64,000 bases of DNA from positions 208,690,001 to 208,754,000 of the forward strand of contig CM059583.1 in NCBI GenBank assembly GCA_030407085.1, read 5' to 3'. Positions 38,190-49,499 of the stretch are shown in pieces. Each line of letters starts with the position of its first letter. Position 1 is the stretch's first letter. The position numbers and the translations under genes are program-made. This DNA is from Trichopria drosophilae. Taxonomy: Eukaryota > Arthropoda > Insecta > Hymenoptera > Diapriidae. The notes beneath the pieces are model-generated. The model saw only the letters and a program-made list of their open reading frames with translations, was not told the DNA's origin and searched no databases.

Positions 38190-39860
38190 CAAACGTTTCA
38201 GTTGATATTGTTCCCAGAATTTCTGAAATGTTTTTTTTCCACGACATTAAAAATATTTGGATCCATCGTTTCGCGTATTGCGAGCCCCTTCATCAACGAA
38301 GTTGCTGCATGCAACAGTGAATTTATGCTCCATTCGTACGCGTTAGTTGTATACACAAGAGGAACAGTTGGTGAAAAGCGAGTCAAGTGTAAATTATGGC
38401 AAATTTTGAACGCTATCCAACCTTCACATTATTTATCGCTCCGGCCATGGAGCATCACGGGATGCGATCGTGGCTCGTTCCCTATATCTTTTCACATTTA
38501 CCACACTCTTGGACTCTCCTTTTTCCAGACCCTCCTCACCTGCTGTTCGCTCGTGAAATGTTTATTTTAGACAAATTCACGGGGGAGCCACCCTTATTCT
38601 TCCTTCACTCGTCTACTTTTACTTTGTTTGCTGCGAGACGCCCGTACTGGCCGCGGAAAATTTCATTGTTTATGCAACAGAAAGTATCGCCGAAAAGAGG
38701 AAAACAAATCATGGTAAGACTAACGAGGACACTTTCTGTTTGTTTTTGAATAATCCTACTGTTGGTTATCTTTTCCCATCTTTTATTTTCTCATCTTTCT
38801 TTACTTTCTCCGTTTCATTTTTACTTTTTTATTTCTTCCATTCTTCTAGTATGCTCTTCGTTGCGCAGTAATGAAATTAGTACAGATTTTCTAGCATATA
38901 ATACATTAATTATAATTATCTTTAGTTTTTATTAATGTCTATAACTTTGAATAATATCTAGAAATATACTGGTATATTTTGAGGTTTAAGGGAATATCGA
39001 AAGTCCTCCCCTAATTCTGTCTCAATTGGATTTCCAATAAAACAGTTGCATAAAACCACTTTTCTGTCTGTAATTGTCTCTTATACCTTGTGTAACCAGC
39101 CCTATTAGGACATCAAGAAGTCGAATTAATTAATCGACTTAATGTTCGAATTTCCGAATTTCCCTTGGCGGCATCCTGAATTTCCAGATTCTGCTCTCCA
39201 GACCAGGTCCCTCCACCCTCTCGTAGCCCTAATTACCTTCCTACACCGAATCTTGGAATTAATATGATCCCCTTTCGAATTAACGCTACAGCGACAAGAT
39301 GCCTAGTTTCTCCATACCATTCCCCAGCTTTCTTGCATATTTAAGATCGGTTGTGTCTCTAAGACAATAAGCGCTTGCTTATGTATTTTCTACTTTGTCA
39401 AATACATTCGCCCGTTACTAATCGCATCCAAACAATATAAACACCGCCTGTAATGAATGTCGCCGACGTCGCTATAGCATACGACATTATTCGATAAGAT
39501 GAGAATAATGACGCGGAATTACTTTGGTAAATTAATTCCTCACTGTACACGTACGAAATTGAGTTGGTTCAACATTTCACTTTATGCAAAACGAAGCTTA
39601 ATTTTCAATTATCGGCGAAATTCAGATGGTGCGCCGAGGACGATCACGTGGTTCAAATGGCAGTTGAAATCCTTCTTGTCGTTACTAAACTTTTGTCGAT
39701 AATGTAACTCCTTGTAATGAACGCAGCTGTTGTCGTGGAGAAGGGAAAAGAATATTGGCACGCGTCATCTGCTATTTTTTATTCGTCTTCCTCGAAAAAG
39801 CAATAAAAGGGCGCCGTGTCTTCGTACGTGGTTTATAGGATTTACGCGATGGGTATTAAA
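38190..39860. other. GC-richer intronic blocks
   Basis: Blocks at about 38250-38740 and 39080-39860 are CpG-containing, with overlapping frames on both strands (up to 122 codons at 38202-38570) that I do not recognise. An (ATA) microsatellite of about five units lies just beyond, at 39967-39983. No repeat ends or RNA gene seen. Confidence 0.25.
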
Positions 39861-40059
39861 GTGAGCATCGCCAAGCGGTTTATGCTATATTAATGTCTAC
39901 GATTTTCTCATAACGTCAGGGCACTGTAATTGCAATGCGAACTCTTTCATCAAATGTTTTATATGCAATAATAATAATAATATGACAATCTTAGAGTGAA
40001 AAGTAATGATTGTCGAGTATTTATTAGACGTACTCAAAATAAAAATGTATCAGTCCAGT

Positions 40060-40200
40060 AGACCATGAATTTTACTAATTCAAATAGTCAAATTCTATAA
40101 AATGACAAAATTATTAGTCAATTATCGTCCTACTAATTGAAATAGTTATTTGACTAATTCAAATTCAGTTAGTCCAAATTTTCAAATGTTGAATACATTT
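40060..40200. repeat. ACTAATTCAAATAGTC palindromic repeat cluster
   Basis: Four or more degenerate copies of ACTAATT(C/G)AAATAGT in about 130 bases, partly inverted (GACTAATTCAAATTCAGT near 40152). It looks like a decayed foldback. Confidence 0.4.
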
Positions 40201-40379
40201 TTACATTACAACAAATTATCCAATATGCATTACAGAAGTTTATGGTACAAATATAAACCTTTATGAAATATTCTCGAATATCTTAACAGCTCGTTTGGAA
40301 ATCCATTTGCGTCACTCTTATCCAGTTTCTTTCTCGAATAAAGAAGAGATTTACAGTTCGCGATATCGCGTTGAATTGC

Positions 40380-41560
40380 TGTCGAAGTGCAGCGACAACA
40401 AAGTTATTTATGATCCTTGCGAAAGTACGTTTCTAAAGTTTAAATGACGCCAAACCTTGAAGATTCTTTAACACGTCTGGAAAAAAAGTTTATCCAGATA
40501 AACGCGACTTTTCCAAGGCGTCACACGTCGGTTTTCATCAGGAGTCCCCTATGAGGTGTATTTTAATGCGGTGAGCCACAAACAAGTATTCTCCAAGTTA
40601 AGTCGACTCAAGGCTTTAAAAGAAGCGTGGGGAACGTGGATGCGGTTACGACTTAACGCAGAAAGGCTTCGCATATGGTCGAAATATATGTTGAGAAAGC
40701 AGAGTCGAAGGGGTGAGTTACAAATACCTTTAGTAAAGTCTCGTTTCTTCGCCTCGCTTTTTATGTCGGAAATGATGGAACGAGGAAACGTGTACTTTCT
40801 TCGGAGCACACATGAGTGAGAATTAAATACGATGGAGTTCGAAGACTTACAGCGTCTTCTTCGTTCATCAGTACCACCTGCCAAGGGTAACATATATTTA
40901 GATATGAAGCATATTTTAAAAATGTTCACGAGTTCATATTTTATTACTAGATGATGTTGAATCAAACTTTTGGCTGAACTCGTGAAATATGTATTTTCAG
41001 ACTCTAAATTCTAATATCATACTGAAAAACATAAATAAGCTATAAAGAACATGATTTTTCAAACCTGGTTTACTGTACTAAAACAGCAACGTGCAATAGA
41101 TAATCGTTAGTCAGATAACGCTGCAATTAAGCAGTTCGCGTAACTACATGCGTAGTGGTAAATGTTTAATTGATCAGCTCAAGCAAACTGTCGGAAAGGG
41201 ACGTTTTGCTAATTATTTAATTCCACATCGGCCAAGTAACATTTATTCGCCTGCAGAGCAATAGTTCCGATGGCAATTAGATTTCCCAAGGCGCGTGTCG
41301 CGCCTGCCTGACAACATCGAGAAGAAGGCATAAAGCGCAAGTGGTAATGTAATTTACTTTCAACGAGCGGTTCTAACAATTAACACCGTAGACGCGCCCA
41401 GAGTTCCTAAATGTGAGGAAAGCAGGAAGCGCGACGAAATCTGCAGTCGCACGTATTTCAGCTGATTTATTTCTTTACAACTACGCCTTGACGAGACTTT
41501 TTTCTCAAAATTTTCATCGAAAGAGCAACGATATCCACTTAGATGCTTCAGTAGAGTAAT
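40380..41560. other. GC-richer intronic blocks
   Basis: About 40380-40880 and 41100-41560 are raised in GC and CpG. The longest frame (40549-40965 on -, 138 codons) overlaps an 87-codon + frame and matches no family I know. No splice pair or repeat ends found. Confidence 0.25.
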
Positions 41561-42237
41561 TTTGTCTGGTATATCGAGTTAAAAGTCTTATAAACGTTAC
41601 TTGTTATTTCAATATATTTAGGTAGTTTATTCAATTTCTTAATTTATTATAAGATTTATAAATTTTTTTACAACGATAAGTTCATTTGTATGGGATAACT
41701 TTTTTATGTAATCGTTGTCATACAAAGCACTTTGGGAATATATTATAAACATCAAAAGCTTTTTTGTTTGCAAAAGAATAAAACCTCCAGACGAATCATA
41801 ACAATAATTTGTTATTTCATTAGTTATTTGTTTTATTTCATTTATTATAATAAATGCATCATTTATTTAAGTCGGATAGCAATGAAAGATACCGATTTAG
41901 GATTTTTTCGTAAAAATAATAAAATTAAAGGGGTAAATTAATGAGGAACGCCGATGTTTTTATCCTTGCTTGGGGACTACTGAATGCCCATCGGCCACTC
42001 TTTTGAAATTGCACGCGCTACTCGAGGGAACGTACCGACTAATAGCAAGCGAAAGCCGGACCTGCTATTAATCCGCGGTAATTTATCCGCGCCTCGTTAC
42101 TGAGTCGATCGACTGCTTTGATTTCGAATCTCATTGTAAGCTGGTGCATTAAGTCTCTTGTCGCTATACCAATTTTATATACAGTTTCCACCAACTATAT
42201 ACTTCATTTAGTGGAACGAGTATACTAACGCACATAA

Positions 42238-42781
42238 GGGGCATTCTCCGAAAAAAGAGCCACCCTGGAAATTTTTTGTTCCGATTTTTTTAACAATCAC
42301 ATATATTGTTGTATATATTGATCTAAGATCTTTGGCCGAGTTATAGATTTTTTGCATCATAGGTTGCCGTACTGTAAGGGGCCAAAGTTTTATGTAAAAA
42401 AAATTTCAAAAATTGATATCTCCGAAGCGATCTGCACGCTGCGCTGCGTCACATAATCTCCTGTAACATGAACAATTGTTCCTGTCCCAAAACGCCATTG
42501 CTAGGGTTAAAAGGTGATGAAATGCGGAACATTTTGAGATACTTTTAAAAAAAATGGTAGGGGGGGGGGGTTAAAAATAAAAAAAAAACATTATTAAGCA
42601 TTTTTTGGGTCGAAATTTTATTTACATAAAACTTTGACCCCTTACAGTATGGCAACCTATGATGCAAAAAATCTATAACTCGGCCAAAGATCTTAGATCG
42701 ATATATACAACAATATATGTGATTGTTAAAAAAATCGGAACAAAAAATTTCCAGGGTGGCTCTTTTTTCGGAGAATGCCCC
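42238..42781. mobile_element. 544-base MITE with 170-base near-perfect terminal inverted repeats
   Basis: Arms 42238-42407 and 42612-42781 differ at only about four positions by eye. The ends are GGGGCATTCTCCGAAAAAAG and its mirror. ATAA flanks both ends (42234-42237 and 42782-42785), consistent with a 3- or 4-base duplication. The unpaired middle holds a run of 11 G at 42560-42570 and no coding capacity. A frame at 42545-42829 is chance. Arm similarity suggests recent arrival, though gene conversion between arms could also preserve it. Confidence 0.88.
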
Positions 42782-42999
42782 ATAAGTGAAAATCATCAGT
42801 TTCATTAGAGTATCTTTTAAGAAGACCAAATATTGAAAAACGCATTTTTAATTTACGATGAACCGTAAATCCTATTTTATCGGCGGACCACTTTAGAAGC
42901 ACCTTAAGTAATCAAGAAGAACAGCGTTTGAGAACAAGAGTCCTTTGTATCGAAATAAAATCCGAACCATTTCTTCGTAATTGTCCAAGTTCAATTTGT

Positions 43000-43360
43000 T
43001 AAGTGGACGGCTGTAAGCCACCTAGTGATCGCTTTTCCAGGATGTTTACGAGCTGTGCTAAACTGCACGACAGCTTCGTAATTCGAAATAGAGGAATCGC
43101 GCACCTTCTTTCGGGTTATGATTTCCTCTTGTGCAGAATAGAAGCACGTTACAACGCGTCAGCCTCCATATTCGGCGGGCGTGCCCGGAGGCTTTGGGAA
43201 AACGCGGTTTACATCGGTAATTTTCCGCAACGCAAGCTCTGTTCCCGCCCTCGTTCTCATCTTGTTCGACGGCAAAGCCCGTCGATCTTACCCATTTTTC
43301 CAGGCGCTTTATCTTTCTTCGTAAAGCTTTTATTCGCGGAATGATTGAACTATGCACTGA
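43000..43360. other. GC-richer intronic island
   Basis: Overlapping frames of 105-113 codons on the two strands arise from high GC. I recognise no protein and see no exon borders. Possibly regulatory. Confidence 0.25.
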
Positions 43361-44913
43361 TGAAAGCACGAACAAGTGGTTCTATAGTTTTACAAAACAT
43401 TCGAGAGGTAAATCTTGATTTTTATGTTACAAATATAATTATGGATAGCATTTTGTATATCAAAGTTAATTCCCTTAATATGTCTAGAATATTCCAGTGG
43501 AACTTTAGGAATGTCCCCTGAAAATATTGCAGTCATTTTCCTGGAACAATTAAAAGTCTAATGTTCGGAATAAAACTTATTAATAATGAAAATTATTATT
43601 ACCTAAAGATTTTAACATAAAAAATAAAACCCAAAAAGAAATTGAACCCTATTGTACACATCGGCCACCCAGTAACTTAACCACTCGATCATAACTTCTG
43701 TTGTCATATCTTTCTGAAATAACAAATGATTTATTTATATGGTACCAATAATTAATTAAATATTTTTCACTACTTTATATTTATTTTATTAAATTCAAAA
43801 GAACAAATAAAGAAAACAAATATTTTTAAATTCAGGAAAAAAGTAGTCGTATCTTTTACGTCCAGGAACGTCAAACATGCAATTTTGTCATTTTTTGTCA
43901 TAGATATCAAACACTATATAAAGCTATATCAAAAGTAAATAAAAATAATGACGACTGGGGTTATCTTCTTTGTCAACAAAGTCCTACTCCATTTTTTCAA
44001 GTGTCTTCGTTATACTCTAGAAAATATATCGACGATAAGTTCGACACGGTTGATCGAAACATTGGAAACTCCTTGGCTCGAAGCCAAGAGATATTGGAAA
44101 ATTTATTTTCTAGATAAACTGACGGGGAGGAGTAAAAGGTGAAAAATTAATACATAAAGAAAATCGAAGGGTATATGAAAGAAGGACGATATGCTCGAAG
44201 AAAAGTTAATAAAAAGATGACACATTTGAAATAAGTCAGGAAACGAGGATAAAAGACAGAGTGACCTACTAAAAAATCGCATTGTAAAGAATCTGTTTGT
44301 ATTTATTATTATATGTAAATCCGGTAAAATATTTTTTATTAAAAAAAATTTTTTATAGCGAAGTTAATAATCTCGGCACAATACAAAATTGTTGTGGGCC
44401 CGAAAACGCAAATTTTAATACATTTACCTTAATTTTTTTTTATATAATAATGACCAGGACAACTTTATAGATTTAAACTTTGAAAATTATACTTCATCAG
44501 TGTCGGACAGTGTATTCTATGTGTTCTAGAATATCAAATTTCATATATCGATTTCGTACATATTTCGAATTTTAGCCAAGATTATAATAATGTCGAGATT
44601 GAATACAATGAAACCGCTACTTTCATCTTCAAAAACGTACTTTTCTTAAATCCAAGTAAAGAAATGATTAAGGAAATTTGTGTAGATAAATTTTGTTTGC
44701 TTTTCTTCTAACTGGAAAATTGATCAGCTTGTAAAACAGATTTCGCGTTGGCAAAAAAGCCCTTCGAAGAGAATAAATTCTTGTTATTGTCGATGTTCAC
44801 ATTAATAATGATATAATTAATTGCTTACGTTAATTAATACGCTATACTCGTAAATGAGTTTCTCTGCAGAATCAAGAAAACATTGAATATCTAATTTTGT
44901 TTTGTTCTTACAG

Positions 44914-45006
44914 GAGCTGCTGCGGCTTCACGCGTTTATGTGGACGCGTTATCGAAGCTTGCGCGTCAAGCCCAACTTGGAACATGGGGAGGATCACAAG
45001 ATATTG
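44914..45006 (+). CDS. IRSp53: IRSp53/BAIAP2 homologue, internal coding exon (IMD domain continued)
   Basis: The exon is 93 bases, phase 1 to phase 1. Spliced to the exon at 15392 the junction reads KALHG-AAAASR and continues VYVDALSKLARQAQ, ending SQDI-G. This matches the IMD helix of insect IRSp53, where a run of alanines and an (A/S)KLA segment follow KALHG. The acceptor is TTTGTTCTTACAG ending at 44913 and the donor is GTAAGA from 45007. The next exon should encode the stretch that in relatives reads roughly SALM-I-EVYKEIQ; it was not found up to base 64000, so the next intron is at least 19 kb. The rest of the IMD domain and the SH3 domain are outside the window. Confidence 0.93.
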
Positions 45007-45530
45007 GTAAGAAACAATATTCATTTTTAAGAATAAAACTCTTCCGACCAGATTTTTAATATCAACAAATTTTAAACTGCCACAATGCTGAACAAATGCG
45101 GTTGTTGTGTTCAGCAATTAGAACTGGATTCTGAAACATTCATTAGTACATTATATAACTACCAAAATGCACCCGAACTTTATTTACAGTTTAGCTTATT
45201 TCCCATATTGAACAAATAAGAACAAAAATTGTGAGTATATTTACTGTTTGATGGTCTGTTTATAGAAAGACGATGAAAAAGCTTTTAAAAATTGCAGTTT
45301 TCAGCAAAAGTACTTAAAAACGAAGAGATTTTTTTTTTAAAGAATTTTACGCGAAAACTCTTATTGGCTGACTTAAATCGTAGCATATAAACATGGACTC
45401 AATAGTCTGCTAAAGATATCTGTAATACTACACTATATTTTTTATTTGATTGTGTTATAAACAAAAAGGCGATCAATAGTAGGTATTGTGCGATTTTCAG
45501 AATTGAAGTAAATCGGACCCGAATGTAATA

Positions 45531-45807
45531 CTACTTGAACAGAACTCGAATTTTTTATCTCTGATCGCTGATGCTCAGATTTTTGAAATTCAAAATGGCA
45601 GCTGCAGAATTACCGGCATCATAAAAAATGTCGTTGTAATCGTAATTTGAAAGCATAATTTAATAGTTAACAAATTAACTTTATTAAGGATTAAATATGA
45701 AGTAATAATCTCATTTTCATTCGCATTTTTTAAAGTACAATATATCCTAAATGTTTGCAACATCCGATTAAAATGTACCCAAAACAATTCTGTTCAGTAG
45801 GTTATAA
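45531..45807. repeat. Degraded foldback with a CGCTGATTACGAATC-family core
   Basis: CTACTTGAACAGAAC on the left is mirrored by TTCTGTTCAGTAG on the right. Near the left end is GATCGCTGATGCTCAGATTT followed by GAAATTCAAAATGGCAG, a member of the dispersed module. Boundaries are tentative. Confidence 0.45.
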
Positions 45808-46369
45808 TTAAAAATTAAACTGGTAATAATTTATTAATTGATTTATTTCAAGAATTCGAGGACAGAGTCGAATTGTTCTTACATTTACCTTAGGGTTCAT
45901 GCGCGGCAGGCTAACAAGTGCGGTAAAATGACTCTCCTATATATATTAGGCTTTAATATTTAATCTAACTTGTCGTCGGTTTCTTTGTCTTTCTAAGAGG
46001 TTTCAATTATAGCAGGACAGACAAGAAGGTTAGTCTTAAGATATCCTACTTCTATTGCTAACAACTGTCAACAAAGAAACCTTACGATAGTGTTTGTTGT
46101 AGAGAAGAGTCCGTGCTAATGTAATATAATCTCTTGACACTCATAATTAAATATTTTCCTTTACTAATTTCTAGCACAACAATTATTACAAACTTTCTAC
46201 GTAAAAATATGTAATAATTTTTTTTAAATTTGTAATACATTAAAAAAAATAGTAATTCACATAAATACTTGCCGTCGTTACAAAAGTTACTTTACCGTAT
46301 AAGAAATGGTATTAATTCTTTTTATGCACCCCACATTGCGGAATGTTGGGTAAAATAAATATCTCAGAC

Positions 46370-47010
46370 ATGCGGATCGCAGCGATCAAGCGTGAAATAC
46401 GTGACCCAAATATAGCCGCATCTAAGAAACATTATTGTGTCTGCGAAAGTAAAAAAGGAAGCTAGATCAGCACCAGAAGAAAATGATAGCTGACGTAGTC
46501 ATAGAAGAAAGGAGAAAAATGGAGGGCGGCATGGCACGACTTGGCTTCCTAAAGCCAATAAGCGCCTACCTCTTTAACGGCCGTCGCCAAGCCCCGAAAG
46601 CTCGCCAGAGAAAAGTTGCTAACGAGATCATTGCACTGTGATAAGTGTAGGTATTAAGTTCGGGTTGGTAACCTGGAAGTGGAGCTGCCACAGGGCACGA
46701 ACGTACCAACCTATGAACGTGCGTACATGGGAGCAGAGTCTCATGCAACTTGGATTTAGGAAGCTTCTCAAGTGCTAAACTCAACTCCCTCGGAAGTTTC
46801 TTTCCGTCGTATGCTGCACTGGCATCGTCGGTGACCCCTGTTACTCTCATTCCCGCTTATGGGATACAAGGTACAACCTCCAGCCGAACTAATCGCAAGG
46901 ATACCAGAGGAAATTCCTTTTTAATACCACGTTTCACCCAAACTGCCGGTCACTCCTTTCTTTCTACTCGAAAACTCCTCGAGTTTCTCTCTACGTTCAC
47001 TTTATTTTCC
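46370..47010. other. GC-richer intronic island
   Basis: A raised-GC block with overlapping 94- and 106-codon frames on opposite strands, neither recognised. No repeat or RNA gene seen. Confidence 0.25.
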
Positions 47011-47944
47011 TTGCTGAAATCCTCTCTTTACTCTGTTGTTCTTTTCAAATACAAAAATAAAAGAAAATAATAAATATTTCAACATTAAATTAACGTCAAC
47101 ATGTGTAAAATTTGAACACTCACTTAAATATTGGTTTATTTGTACAAATTGTATAGTGAGACAATCATATTCGACTTTTTGAGCCCGTTCGAATAAGGCA
47201 GGTCTAAAATTTTCGAAAAATGACGATTACTACTTGAAAGAATAGGAATATCAATATTCCACGTTTTTATACCACCACATACGATCCTTATCTCTAAGAC
47301 AATTAACTAAAGTAATTGGGTAAAATTTAAAAAAAATCGGTCAAACTAAGCGAAACAAGATATTTTATTAGTTTTATTAGTATCGATTTGTATTCAACCT
47401 GTGTCCAAGATTTCTTGAAACGAACTAATGATTTTTCTTAACTTTCCAATCATTTTAGCTAAAATCATGTCCTAACATGGAATGTGAATGTTTTCTATAT
47501 ATTTTCTATTTCGAAATGTGATCAAATCCACATCCTAAAACATAACTTATCGGATAAATCCATGTTGACAACCTATGTAGGATTCCGAATTATGATCGGA
47601 TCAGGAAGGGATTTAAGGTTCCTTATTTTCCACATACAGCTACATAGAGCCAAAACAGAATCCAATCAGAAAAGTATTTCGAATGCCAAAACTGCATGGT
47701 TCTGACGCGAGTACATATGCGAGATATTCTCTACTTATTTACAATGAACATGTACCTTTAATGTACTAGAACAGATAATAACGCAATATTTTGTGGAATT
47801 TCATGAATTCTGATGGGATTGAGTATTTACTCGAGTACCCTTAGCGTCGATATTTTTTTAATTAAATATCTTTATTAGGTAATAAAAGAGTACAAATGTA
47901 TTTTTTACGTTCTTCTTTATCCTGGGAATTTTAGGCAGTATTTA

Positions 47945-48235
47945 ATACACATAGAAATAATTTCAGAATCCCTGTTCGAAGTAAAGAAATCGTGTCATCC
48001 AGACTTGAAAAAGAGTATTCGAATATTTTGAAAATAAAAGTAAAAACATGTTAAACAGTTCAAACCAAGAAATCGTCGATTTTAGGATTTTGGAGAAACT
48101 ATCACCAAACAAAAAGTTCTTAGAATTGGTCGTAGAATCCGATGAAATTTTTAAACTTTTATCTCAAAATTTAGAAAAAATTAAAAAAGTGTTGAAAGTA
48201 TTCTGTAAACATTACAGTGTATTTTTCTTTTTGTC
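47945..48235 (+). repeat. Diverged copy of an old interspersed repeat (copy 3)
   Basis: Shares AGAAATCGTGTC, AGACTTGAAAAA and AAAAGTGTTGAAAGTATTCTG, in order, with copies near 11.57-11.86 kb and 0.19-0.35 kb. A 64-codon frame here is a by-product. Confidence 0.45.
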
Positions 48236-48744
48236 CTTTTGAATAACTTTTTGTACAGTAATATTTATTCCGAATGTCACTTTCTAATAAGAAATTCCTT
48301 TCCTTTTCCACGACCTTAATTTTTTCGTGTTTTGGAAGTTTTTACCTATATTTTCAAAATGTTCGTATACACACTTTTAAATTCAAGTCTCGAGGGCAGA
48401 GTTTACTTAAATCAAACAGAAATTTATAATTGTTTTACTGCAAAAAGCGAGTTTTTTTAGAAAAAAATCATACATAGTTTTTCACGGTTGATTGCACATT
48501 TTTTAGAACCTAATTTTTTTGAAAACTAAAATACAAAGACATCTATTGATGAGTTAATGGGTTAACAAACCACAGAAACTATTGAGTAAAAGTGCTTATT
48601 CGTAGTATAATCATAAGTCTTGAACGTAGTCAAATCCTTAACAATATTGTAGGTTTGTACTGGATATAAGTTAGATATTAGAAAATAATTGTAAAAATTG
48701 GATATGTGGCTTTCTTCTTTTGTAATGGAAACTTGATTATTGTT

Positions 48745-49330
48745 TTAACCCTCCTGCGCACAAAGCCGAGTATACTCGTCCAAACGAAACGTGCCCGTAT
48801 GCATGAGGACGAGTATACTCGGCCTAACGTTCTTGTTAATAACTTTTGATCAAAGTAACTTTAAGATGCGAATGGAATTGCAAATTGAAGCTTAAAGTTT
48901 ACAGATTATGATATAAATAATTTCGAGCCAGAATTTTAAATATTTATAAGTAAATAATACTATAACTTATTGACAAATTACGAATAAAAATGACCAGTTT
49001 TTTAAGTTTTAACCCTCTGTGCCACGAACTTTTCTTTTCATCTAATTGACTCAAAACTTGTTACTCGGAGATTTTTGGGATCGCTGATTACGAATCCGTT
49101 ATCAGATTTTCGAAATCGAAAATGGCGGATCCAATATGGCTGACTAAACTTCAAATTCTTGGCCGATTTACACGATCCGCCATTTTGGATTTTCGAAGTC
49201 TGACTCCAAATTCGTAATCAGCGACCCAAAAAACCTCTATATACCAATTTATAACAAAATCCGACTGCGTGAAAAACTTATGAGTTTGCAAAGCGTTTTT
49301 CCGGGGAAAACTCGTGCACAGGAGGGTTAA
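48745..49330. mobile_element. piggyBac-like MITE(s) with TTAA ends, nested or sharing one end
   Basis: The left edge is TTAA (48745-48748) then CCCTCCTGCGCAC. The right edge is CTCGTGCACAGGAGGG then TTAA (49327-49330). A second left-type end, TTAA then CCCTCTGTGCCACGAAC, starts at 49009 and matches the right end better, so two elements probably lie nested or adjacent. A perfect 17-base inverted repeat GCCGAGTATACTCGTCC lies at 48765-48781 and 48807-48823 with 25 bases between. The inner part (49076-49230) has both orientations of the CGCTGATTACGAATCCG and AATGGCGGATCC modules. TTAA plus CCCT ends are the piggyBac signature. No transposase. Confidence 0.8.
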
Positions 49331-49499
49331 ACAATTTATGCATAATCAGTTTCGAATAATATGCCAAGTGAAGAAAATTTGAAGGGAAAATACTTTCTAG
49401 TTATAAAATCCTGAAGTAGCCAGCTCATCAGTAAATCATGAAATCGTGTAAATTTTTACCGCCAACAAAATCTCAAGCAAATATAAATCTGAATGAAAT

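Larger units (their letters stand above)
15468..44913 (+). other. 29.4-kb intron splitting the IMD domain
   Basis: The intron has canonical GTGAGT and CAG ends and joins phase-1 exons. It holds a TE-poor, GC-richer core at about 22.9-33.8 kb, several foldback transposons at 33.8-42.8 kb, one candidate cassette exon at 26062-26109 and a pogo-like transposase remnant. I see nothing specific in 15470-17000, 18510-20370, 20910-21850, 37140-38180 and 43370-44900 beyond A+T-rich intron sequence. Confidence 0.9.

Noticed and set aside
40549..40965. 138-codon minus-strand frame as a gene
   Set aside because: No known family, an overlapping + frame of similar quality, and no splice or promoter support.
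42560..42570. Run of 11 G as a regulatory or quadruplex element
   Set aside because: A single homopolymer in the loop of a MITE; simplest as slippage or an assembly-prone tract.
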